Below are positions 25,401 to 33,875 of a DNA stretch of 64,000 nucleotides, piece after piece. This DNA comes from Paracentrotus lividus (taxonomy: Eukaryota > Echinodermata > Echinoidea > Camarodonta > Echinidae): positions 5,808,214 through 5,872,213 of the forward strand of contig CALNVZ010002100.1 of assembly GCA_940671915.1 (NCBI GenBank), written 5' to 3'. The number at the start of each line of letters is the position of its first letter. Within the stretch, counting starts at the first letter, position 1. A program made the translations under genes and the position numbers. The notes beneath the pieces are model-generated. The model saw nothing but the letters and a program-made list of their open reading frames with translations, searched no databases and was not told the DNA's origin.

Positions 25401-25749
25401 GGTGTAACGGCGCGGTCGTGCAAAGTCAAAAACTTAAAACAATGAACTAAAAATACTGTCTTAAAGAGTCTATAGTGAATAGGCCCTTTTCAGGAAAAAT
25501 CATATACATATACATTTTGGATTCCTATTATATTTGAATTCATGTTATCATGTTCATCATAATCTTACAGAGATTTTTTTTTATATGACATACTATTTAT
25601 ATTACATTTCCTTGAGGTAATATAAATATGTTACTGATATATTACCCTGTGATCTGTAGATGGCTAATGATTTATACAATTCATACAATTTTGAAACACT
25701 TGTAATGCCCCTTGTAATTATTGAAATTACTGAAAATATGTTTAATGTT

Positions 25750-25810
25750 AAACCTAAAGAATTTTAACGCCGTTGGGAACATCCCAACGGCGTTAAAATT
25801 CTTTAGGTTT
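25750..25810. repeat. perfect 29-bp inverted repeat with 3-nt loop
   Basis: The arm at 25750-25778 (AAACCTAAAG... to ...CCGTTGGGA) is the exact reverse complement of 25782-25810, with ACA as the loop. There is no mismatch over 29 bp. It lies about 40 bp upstream of the tRNA-like retroposon head. It could be a recent miniature palindrome, a structured RNA, or a fold-back sequencing artefact. Confidence 0.95.
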
Positions 25811-25849
25811 GATGTTCATGTATATGGGATAGTATGAACCTTGATCGCT

Positions 25850-26235
25850 ACGGGCACTCCGGTGGTCTAGCGTTTATGACGGTGGTCTAGCAATCCACAG
25901 GTCGTGGGTTCGAATCCCGCCCGGGCAGCCTATGATTTTTTTCATAGCTGTCTTGTTCCAATATTTATCACACAGCAGTTGCGTGTGTTTCTACCAATTT
26001 GCATTGTTTCTACCGTTGGAGACAAATGAATAAATTAATTGTCTATGTTTAATGTTGTTGCATAAGAATACTTATATATATTTCTGTAACATCTCTTAAT
26101 TACCTATTCATTTTATTGTATCAATTTGACTCCTATTTTCTGCTAATTTTGTAAACTTGACACTATTAGTCGTCGGACAGTCTTAAAATGTTATGTTATA
26201 TATTTTTACTGCAATAAAGACCGAATTGAATTTAA
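25850..26235 (+). mobile_element. tRNA-derived SINE-like retroposon
   Basis: Seen: the head at 25853-25928 carries a box-A-like element (TGGTCTAGCG, 25863-25872) and a near-perfect box B (GGGTTCGAATCCCGCC, 25907-25922). The T arm pairs GTGGG with CCCGC. The anticodon-like arm GTGGT/TCCAC encloses a loop with AGC at the anticodon position. The acceptor stem pairs poorly, so it is not a functional tRNA. A ~300 bp body follows, ending in GCAATAAAGACCGAATTGAA, which looks like a retroposon tail with a GAATT-type repeat. CGGTGGTCTAGC occurs twice, 20 bp apart (25860 and 25880), so part of the tRNA region was duplicated. A weak internal tail near 26020-26040 leaves open that the SINE ends there. 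Confidence 0.6.
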
Positions 26236-26535
26236 TGAGAATACAACTATTTTATAGTTGGAATCACAGCTCTGCCGGGGATCTGACTGCGTATTACATG
26301 TATTAGGCTTTGAATAAGAATGCACTACCACTATAGGCCTTAGAGACCACTCATTGCTGAGGGGAGACCAAGTGCAATAGACAAGTCATTCCTCCCATTT
26401 ATTGCTAGAGGGTTCTGAACAATGAAAATCATTGCCTATAAATACTATGATCTGATGGCTTGAATAATTGTAATACAAGTAAAACTTAAAAACTCTTTGC
26501 TCATTTTTCATTTTTTCATACATAATATATACAAT
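26236..26535. other. unassigned DNA between retroposon and putative exon
   Basis: Nothing recognised. If the minus-strand gene below is real, this is downstream of its poly(A) signal. Confidence 0.35.
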
Positions 26536-26540
26536 TAAAA

Positions 26541-26546
26541 TTTATT
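26541..26546 (-). promoter_or_regulatory. candidate poly(A) signal AATAAA
   Basis: AATAAA on the minus strand, 83 bp downstream of the stop codon of the putative terminal exon at 26629-26825. The spacing is normal for a short 3' UTR. Confidence 0.4.
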
Positions 26547-26628
26547 ACATCATTATTTAAAAACACTCATAATACTGAAGGGTAAAAATATCATGTATTA
26601 CAAAGCATCTTCGTTGCCGCTCTTTTCA

Positions 26629-26825
26629 TTATAACACTGAATTCATGGAATACAATTCCTCAAATCTCATTTGTATTCTATCCGCCCTTATCGTGATTAT
26701 ATTGTCATCAAAGCTAATTAAACATCCCTTGACGGCTGGGTCTTTATAATAAGCTTGCAATATCGATCGAAAACCAACGCCATAGGAAGAGAAAGGAAGT
26801 CCCAGAACGTGGAGAGTTTTTGAAT
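26629..26825 (-). CDS. putative last coding exon of an unidentified minus-strand gene
   Basis: Seen: on the minus strand a pyrimidine-rich acceptor (TTTACTTCGCTCTTACTTAG) ends at 26826. It is followed by 2 nt and 65 open codons to a TAA at 26629-26631, which implies a phase-1 intron. The peptide is varied in composition, not a repeat product: it includes 'LHVLGLPFSSYGVGFRSIL', then 'AYYKDPAVKGCLISFDDN' and 'RADRIQMRFEELYSM'. AATAAA follows 83 bp after the stop. Upstream, the presumed intron contains poly(A)-rich DNA and a MITE (26862-27205). I do not recognise the protein family and found no convincing preceding exon. A weak open stretch on the same strand near 27650-27765 lacks a good donor. 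A chance open frame remains possible. Confidence 0.42.
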
Positions 26826-26861
26826 CTAAGTAAGAGCGAAGTAAATGTACATTGTAAAAAA

Positions 26862-27205
26862 AAAAAAACAGAAAAAAAAAAAACAGAAAAAAACCCAGCA
26901 AAGTGATGTCAGCAGAGTCGCCATACAAAAATGTAATTTAAAAATCAGTTTTGTTGCAAATTTCTCCTCTAAGAATTTAAGAATGAAAAGGAAAAAATCA
27001 TTAGAGTTCTAAAGCTTACGTATTTTGGTTAAAACGGAACAAATGTGTTACTCCTCATGTACAGTTTGTATTTCTCATGTAATTATTTGCAGGAGAAATT
27101 TACAACAAAAGTGTTTTTTGAATGACATTTTTTATGGCGACTCTGCTGACAGCAGATTTGCTGTAAAAATACAAATATTTGTTACAGTGTATTGTATTTG
27201 AGGAA
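26862..27205. mobile_element. MITE, CACTGTAAAAA-terminus family, copy 1
   Basis: Inverted arms share TCAGCAGAGTCGCCAT (left, 26908-26923) and ATGGCGACTCTGCTGACAGC (right, 27134-27153). Inside them, AAATTT..TCCTC pairs with GAGAAATTTACAAC. The right end runs TTTGCTGTAAAAATACAAAT (27159-27178) then TTACAGTG. The left terminus is degraded into an A-rich run. It is the same family as 48975-49530. No coding capacity. It would lie in the last intron of the putative minus-strand gene. Confidence 0.72.
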
Positions 27206-27847
27206 AACCGTTTCAAAGCCCAAAAGAGCATACTATCAACCTTAACCGTGACGAGCAATGAAAATAAACATGAATATTGCATATTGTCGTTGTCCCGACA
27301 TGTAAAATATATATCATATTGAATTTTTTAGTAGTAAACAAGGGCTATTCTTTGAATGGGAGAGGTATTTTCTAACATTTATCCACAAAGAGAGGAAAAT
27401 GATCGATCACTTGGGGTGCAGTACTTTCAAACAAGCCAGACCTGTCGAAATCCCGCATGGGAAATCAAAAATGTAGGTTAAACTGGAATTGGATATTCAA
27501 CCCGATTTGCTGTAAAACGGTACAGGAATACCTGTCGCAAGCATAAGTCATTTAGAAGAAGCTTGATGAATGATGCCTTCTAGAATTATCATGTGATATA
27601 TCATTAGGTCAAGAGGGAAAGCACTTTTTGAAGATTTTATTTCATATTTTGCAAGATGAAGTTCATATTTCGATGGCTTCAATGGAACCGCTGACGCTAC
27701 CCGAAAGAAGAGGCGTTTGATGGTACAGGTATCCGGACAATGTGACTATGGTCAAAGCAAGTCACTTTACTTTGTATGCACACAAACTTGATATCATAAA
27801 TAATTGATTATCAAATTGAAATATTGAGAATAATCTGATATTTCCTT
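27206..27847. other. unassigned DNA
   Basis: No confirmed gene. The minus strand at ~27650-27765 stays open with moderate CpG but has no clear splice donor. Confidence 0.35.
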
Positions 27848-27991
27848 TTACACACCCGCACGCATACACGCACACACAACCCACCCGCACACCATTAAAC
27901 TCTTACTCACCCACACAGACATGTTACATGTACACCCTGTAACACACCATCATACACAGAAGCACACCTACACAACGCACACACACACACA

Positions 27992-28022
<31 letters not shown>

Positions 28023-28026
28023 CACA
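27848..28026. repeat. (CA)n microsatellite, interrupted
   Basis: Degenerate CA repeat from 27848, becoming pure (CA)n at 27978-28024. Confidence 0.92.
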
Positions 28027-30059
28027 ACAAACAACTACGCTCTAAAGAACGTAACTCCACCATTGATCAAATTTGAAATAATTATTTCCTAGGATTATGT
28101 AAGTGGTTATTATACTCTAAAGTAACTTTGCTTTAGGGCCTATATTCTTCTTTTTTTCATATATCCAATGATCAATAAATAAAGTCTACGGCCTTGATAT
28201 ATCTTATTTTGGTCTAAATATTCTTGATTAATTGCAACCAGCTGCTAACAGTCTTTTTGACGTGCCTAACGAAGATGAAACAATTCATCAAGACAGTATT
28301 GTCTAGTAATAATGATTTCATATTAGGCCTCAAGGAAAGAAGGATGTGCTATATCTTATCTTAAGCAGATGACATCAGGAAGCACTCCAAGCAAAATAAT
28401 ATATTGAGATAATTAAAAAGAATAATAATAGTAGAGACACCTGTCCTTTGTGTTCATGTTTATGCTTATCACTTGATTTAAAGCTCTGTGTAGATTATTC
28501 ATGATTGAAGAGTGTAAGAACTCAGATTGAATCACTCAAATCACTTATTAAAACAATAAAACAATTACAATTACAATAACATTATTAATTTTGTTCAAAA
28601 GACAGAAACATGAATGCTCATGACATTGCGGCTCTTCAGCTAACCTGCGATCACTTTAAAGCCTAAATGAAGAACTATGTAATGAAAGTGTTGTAATGAA
28701 AGTAAATTTTAGAAATCAAATTCCTCACAGAATCCGACAATCAAACAAATAATAAACTTCATTAGCTAACTAATAACACCACTTACCATCCCATTATAGT
28801 CTAGAGTCTGTTAACCTTATTAATTTGGAATAGGGTTGGTTTTCCCGAAGCACCTTGAAACATTTTACAAATCCCTGAGAAATTATTTAAATTTTGAAAC
28901 AGCTAAATTGAGACATAAAAAATGGATTGATGAAATTCGGAAAGCATTTTAATTAAAAATAGAAATTTGTTGCAGTTGCCCAAATTTGTCAAACAATGTG
29001 TTATTTTTCAAGATACGGAAATCGAAAGGATTTAAGATTTAATGTTTTTATTATTATTATTATTATTATTATTGTGTCATCGAAAAGTAACGTTTACCTA
29101 CTTTCTCTGATGACATCAACACAATGGCAGCCTCTGGTTCTTGCTGGAAAAAATTCTAACATTCAGATGATATTTGGTTTGTCCTCTTGAATTTCAATTT
29201 GAATATCCGAACTTTAAGAAACAATCACATAATTTAAAAAAAAAAAAAAAAATTTAAGAAACAAAAACACAATGATTATATCTGTAAATATTCCAATTTG
29301 TATTTTCAGCAATGCTTTACTCTAGAAACCAAAATTTACATTAAAAAAACCCCCGCAACCAATATATTTCTTACCTCTAAGGTACACTTTTGCTACGTTC
29401 TCAGACATTTCTCAAAACTTTAAAAAGGACTAATTTTACGTGATAGTTTACAGTCTTGAAGGGTACCCCATAATTTTAGTTCCACCCTAATTATTGAACT
29501 TTTGGAATTTCATACCTTTTGGCCACTTCTATCTATACACCTCCCAGCTATGCACGTGCAAATATAATACTCCTCGCCAAATCCCTCAATATGGATTCGG
29601 GATAAAAATTGGGGTATTTTTGTCCGGTCCAGTTATAACGGTACCCGGTGTAAAATCCCCATGATTGAAAGTCAACACGTAGTTTGATCTTTGAGCGGGC
29701 GTGCACCACCATTTCGTTGTCGATGATATTTACAAGTATCGAACGACTAACGACCATGACGACAGGGAGTGATTTAGAAGGTGATCCTAGGTCGTGACTT
29801 TCTTTCAGCTTACAGACGCCATTAATTGCAGCCAAATGCGTATTGACATTACCCCCTATTTCTTGCGCTTTCAATCACACTCACCAGCGTTTTACGAAGC
29901 CTATTTATCTCTCTTCTTCTCCTTTAACGTGTCCATTATTATTTACAGTGGTGCACTAGTCGTACTGTCATGTATTTACCTTCCCTCGAGTCAACATGGC
30001 GTTAATCTTTGCTTCACCGAGAATTTCTCTATATTTCTTTCGAAGTAGGACCTTCATCG
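28027..30059. other. unassigned DNA with a more complex block at 29540-30059
   Basis: 28027-29530 is AT-rich with nothing recognised except (ATT)n at 29046-29074 and A-runs near 29238. 29540-30059 is richer in CpG and stays open on both strands: 29548-29874 minus (108 codons), and a plus-strand ATG at 29995 in a good initiation context. I find no domain, no convincing donor and no transposon signature, so I do not call a gene. A promoter-proximal region is possible. Confidence 0.35.
29046..29074. repeat. (ATT)n microsatellite
   Basis: About ten ATT/TTA units, giving a poly-isoleucine frame on the plus strand. Confidence 0.9.
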
Positions 30060-31703
30060 TTAAGGGGGCCGTCACACTGAGGTCGTTCTATAACGTTCTA
30101 TAACGTTCTTGCCCGTTCTTAAAAAAATTGCTGAACGGGCTTTGGTCGGCGTTGGAACTATAACTTTGAAAAATAATTTCTTGAATACGATACTAGGCAG
30201 TTCATAATAGTTCTCTTTACGTCAATTCCGTCTTTTCGCGTCCGAAATACGTTGTTATCCAGTTCAGACCGAGTAAACTGCTCGTTCACTCATATCCGTT
30301 TGTAGCACGTCCAAACCGTCATTAAAAGTGCCTATGCGCAGCATGATAAAAGTTAGGTACCATGTTCGTAGTACGTCCTTCTCGTTCAGAGTAAGTCCTA
30401 CCCGTTTAAGAACGTTGTCACTACGTTTAATTTTAGAACTGGAAGCCAGTACGATTTTTTTTAACATGTTAAAAAAAATCGGAATGCCTTTCCGTTCTCT
30501 CCGTTCGGGCCGTTCGCCAAGTTCGTAAACAGACTGTTACGGTCTGTGCTAGATTCTAAAAGGTCTGTACTACGTTCAGTCCGTGTGTAAACAGATTGAG
30601 CCCGTTCATTGAGCCCAAAGACTACCAAGAACGGAGTGAGAACTAGCTCAGTGTGACGGGAATTATGACATGCCGTTCTGTTTAAAAATTGAAACGTATT
30701 GCTATCCAAGCCCGTGCTATAAAGTCCTGAGCAGATTGAAATAGGTCTCAAGTACGTCACTCCGCGTGTACATAGATTAAGCCCGTTCTGCAATAATTTC
30801 AATAACATGGTTAGAAATTGTTCAGTGTGATAGTAGTATAAGCGAATAGATCAGCTGTTTAATTGCCACACATTAATTGTTACAATTACAGAAATCTCAC
30901 AACTTTTAGAATAAATACGAAAACGGCCATTGGTCCGAACAGAACGCATACATTTGACCTAATTTTTCTGGATTAACATGAACAACGTTCGTATACAGTC
31001 CTCAATACGTCCATTACATCTCTGCCTCGTCTGCAGTCCGTTTGTATCTAGTCGGTGTGAAAATGACCGTTTCCACGAAACAGAGCCTGTCTGAAACAAT
31101 CCAAACCCGTCCCCAGTTAGTTGCAACCCGTTCTTAATCAGTTCCAACTCGTTTCCAATGCGTTTCGTCCCGAGCTAACTAGTTCTGGGTCGTTTTTAAT
31201 CCGTCAAAATCCGTTCTTACTCGTTCTTACGTCGACCAAACGGCCTACAGAAAGTTCATCTCGTTCTTACTTCGTCATTATCCGTGGCTAGAACGTGTTG
31301 AACGCAAATGCGTGCCCGTTTCCCATTTAAAAAAAAAAAAAAAAAAAAAAAAATAGCCCGTTTTTGCCAGACCTCATGCGTCTTCGTAACTTCAAGCTGA
31401 TAGTGAATATACAATGTCGTTTGTAAAACGTCCTAGCACATCTTTAGAACGATTTAAGTATGGCAATTTCGTTTTAGGACGTCCATCTCGTTTCAGGTAC
31501 GTTGCACCACCCGTTAAATTTTAGGACGAGATGGGTGCCCGATTTTTTAAAACACTTTTTTGAAAATCCGACCGAGCTAGTCCATGAAGTTCGTAAACAG
31601 ATCGTAAGAAGTATTTACTACGTCCACTCAGTTTACACACAGACTATACCGTTCGGCAAATTTGCAAGGACGTAGTAGGAACGAGCTCAGTGTGACGGGG
31701 GTA
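30060..31703. mobile_element. Harbinger-like non-autonomous element(s) with phased CGTTC words
   Basis: Seen: the left terminus has CCGTCACACTGAG (30069-30081). Its inverse, CTCAGTGTGACGG, occurs at 30647-30659 and 31687-31699, with a decayed third version (TTCAGTGTGATAG) at 30820-30832. TTA flanks the first unit on both sides (30060-30062 and 30663-30665), a possible 3-bp target duplication. The interior is packed with short words of the form AAtcCGTTCT, clearest at 31103-31240, where they recur every 10-11 bp. A 25-nt poly(A) lies at 31329-31353. Known: PIF/Harbinger elements make 3-bp TWA target duplications. Inference: this is a non-autonomous Harbinger relative, with nested or tandemly repeated right ends. 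No transposase is visible. Confidence 0.6.
30452..30481. repeat. perfect 30-bp palindrome
   Basis: CGATTTTTTTTAACATGTTA followed by AAAAAAATCG reads identically on both strands. It lies inside the Harbinger-like element. Confidence 0.95.
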
Positions 31704-31821
31704 TGAACAGGGAAAAGGACAATAGTGAACAAAAGAAATACAGAGCAAACTGACAAAAGGAAAAAAGGAACTCGAAGTTACTCGGAAAGGTTCAAAAATG
31801 CAACTCCTATTCCTTATCAGC
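31704..31821. other. spacer between two miniature elements
   Basis: Short purine-rich interval. The small frame at 31725-31985 runs through the next element and is not a gene. Confidence 0.5.
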
Positions 31822-31985
31822 TAAAGGTGGTATCTCGGAGACTCGGACACTCAGAGACGTCTCCGATTATTTTGTTCCGCGGTGGAGACGTTTCCTCAAT
31901 TTGTTTGAAAACCGCCCTTAATCCGTCTCAAACCTGTCCCAAACTAATCTCAATTCGTCTCATGGCAAGTGTGATACCACCATAA
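31822..31985. mobile_element. miniature Harbinger-like element with GTCTC words
   Basis: The element body is 31825-31982 (158 bp). Termini are [A]GGTGGTATC at the left and GATACCACC[A] at the right, flanked by TAA on both sides (31822-31824, 31983-31985), a candidate target duplication. The right half is a run of 10-11 bp words: AATCCGTCTC, AAACCTGTCCC, AAACTAATCTC, AATTCGTCTC. This is the same layout as the neighbouring element but with a different word. Confidence 0.6.
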
Positions 31986-32040
31986 TAGTTATAAGTGTTG
32001 AATGTGAGTGTGACCAAATACGGTCATTTTAATTGTACTT

Positions 32041-32146
32041 TTACGCTCCTGTCACATGACCGGATATGGACAAGAAACGACTGGTTTCATTCTTATGTGC
32101 CTCTAACAGAAATGGAGTCGGACGGCCACGTGTGACATGAACATTA
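32041..32146. mobile_element. candidate 100-bp miniature element, TGTCACA termini
   Basis: TGTCACATGACCG (32050-32062) faces the inverse of TGTCACACGTGGCCG (32123-32137). TTA stands six bases outside each (32041-32043 and 32144-32146). Short and weaker than its neighbours, but the symmetry fits the same class. Confidence 0.4.
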
Positions 32147-32467
32147 CATGTATTTTGTTTTTTGTATCACTATTAACGGATTTTTTTAATTAATTTTTTA
32201 TTTTTTTTGTTTTATTTACCCAGGGTAACCCGTCAGTGGATTAAACATTGTTTTACTTAGGGGCCCTGCAAAAGAAGGAACATAATAAAAAGCACAAATA
32301 ACAAGAGCTGATGACGTAATTCTGGGCATAAAATTCACTCAAGGCGCATATTCAAATGGGAAACGTTTCCACGAACTAGGTACATGAATTAAAAATAATT
32401 ATATACATATTATAATAGTGTATTGCAATATACTACCATGGACAATCAAAAGATAGCAAGAGCTATC

Positions 32468-32724
32468 TTATGCGGCGGTCACAACTCGTCGTAGGCTACG
32501 GGACACGTGCCATCAACGTAACCTGCGTTGCATGTACAATGCACGCACAGGTCCTTGGCCAACTTCTGCGATTCCTGCGTTTCTGTAGTAAGGGGATTGT
32601 AAAAACTTCCTGTACGTCGTACATGTTTGTACCTGCAAGGTACCACCACTGCACGAATTTTCTACAAAATCCGTCGTAGGGAGTTGCCCGTCGAAGGTAC
32701 GGCGAGTTGTGACGCGCCGCATTA
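32468..32724. mobile_element. Harbinger-type MITE with 22-24 bp TIRs
   Basis: The body is 32471-32721. The left end TGCGGCG-GTCACAACTCG and the right end, reverse-complemented, TGCGGCGCGTCACAACTCG match with one gap, and the match extends to CGTA. TTA flanks both sides exactly (32468-32470, 32722-32724), the 3-bp TWA target duplication typical of PIF/Harbinger. It is 251 bp and GC-rich against its surroundings, with no coding capacity. The overlapping opposite-strand frames inside are products of its composition. Confidence 0.78.
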
Positions 32725-33504
32725 GAACGCTTATCGCTTGTCTGGCTTGTGAATGCTTATGTTATTGCATTCCAAGATTATTCATGCATTGTCATTGGTC
32801 TTGGAAAATACTTATTGCTTGGATAATGTATATAATACGTTTATTTCATCTAGATCGTATGTTTTCCATTCAGACTCCTTTATTTTATGACATTAAGGGA
32901 TCCAGTCGGTTAAAAAAAAAAAAAAAAAAAAAAAAGAACGCGCCCGTTTATTCTGTTGGGCAACTTGTGTCGGACGTGTTTAAACAATATCAAAGAAATT
33001 GTCGGTCTTCTGTCTCCAATTAATTGACCCGCCACTGAATAGATCAAGTTATGAATATATAATTACTTTCTATCTTAATATGGTTATATGATCCCTATTC
33101 ATAAAAAAGGGAACGGGAACCTATGCATCAATATAAGGTATAGCCAATCCATTGGTAAATCTTCCGTCTGTAAAATATTTCTCAGAGATTCCAAATGTAA
33201 TCTCAAAGAAATTGCGTCTTAGTTCTTTCAAATCCGAATCTCGTGTTTTTGTTTGATTGTTTGTTTTTGTTTTGTTTGGAATGATGGATGGGAATACCAG
33301 ACATATTAGACCAATATATCAATGACTTTAATATAAGCTTATATTAATGTTTGGAAACTAGTTTACTTTGAAAACAGCATAGTCTGAAAAAAAGTAGTTT
33401 ATGACGTGCTCTAGGTTATGCTATAATCATGTATCATTTCCGTTGCTTTCAATGTCATAAAGAAGGCTTTACTTAGAACTATGTTGGTATATTAGTTATT
33501 TTTT
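32725..33504. other. unassigned DNA, poly(A) 24 nt
   Basis: Poly(A) at 32912-32935. Otherwise nothing recognised. Confidence 0.4.
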
Positions 33505-33875
33505 TTTAAGTATGAAGATTAATCACAACCTGGAATTTCCATAAAGCAGGAAAACCAAACTTTCTTCTGCAGTTTTTTTTTTCATTTCTTTTTTTGTTGA
33601 AGTTTTTGAGATAAGACTAGTTTCCTACAATCAAGAAAAATCCATTTTACGCACACTGTTCCTTGCCCTTGTGCAGGTTTTGAACATAATTAGCCAAAAT
33701 AACAGCGATAGAACAAAAGGTGTGGGTAATTCCGACACATTTAGCAAAGATTTTGTTTTACGAACAAAATTATAAGAAACAAGTGTATCAACAAGAAAAA
33801 TCTTGTGGCTTTAGCTTGATACTAACGTTTCAAAATATTTCATATCTAATTTATTTTCCCCCGGTTGTATCTTTT
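33505..33875 (+). repeat. diverged dispersed repeat, copy 1
   Basis: Matches 35850-36190 in the same orientation. Landmarks: ATGA(A/G)GATTAA, TTTTACGCACACTGTTCC against TTTTGCGCATGCTTTCCC, TAAGAAACAAGTGTATCAAC against CAAAATAAAGTGTATAAGC, AAGAAAAAT..T.TGGCTTTAG, and a shared CCCCCGGTTGT end. Family unknown. No coding content. Confidence 0.6.

Noticed and set aside
25853-25928. Functional tRNA gene
   Set aside because: The acceptor stem has mismatches, the anticodon stem has one, and an internal 12-bp duplication is present. Better read as a SINE head or pseudo-tRNA.
27650-27765. Possible upstream exon of the minus-strand gene
   Set aside because: An acceptor-like CATAG and open frame exist, but no acceptable donor follows.
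29548-29874. 108-codon minus-strand frame with protein-like composition
   Set aside because: No domain recognised, no splice or poly(A) context, and the opposite strand is also partly open. Kept only as part of an unassigned CpG-richer block.
29995-30060. Plus-strand ATG with a presequence-like N terminus (MALIFASPRISLYFF)
   Set aside because: Runs directly into the Harbinger-like element. The only donor (GAA|GTAGGA) is weak, and no following exon was found.
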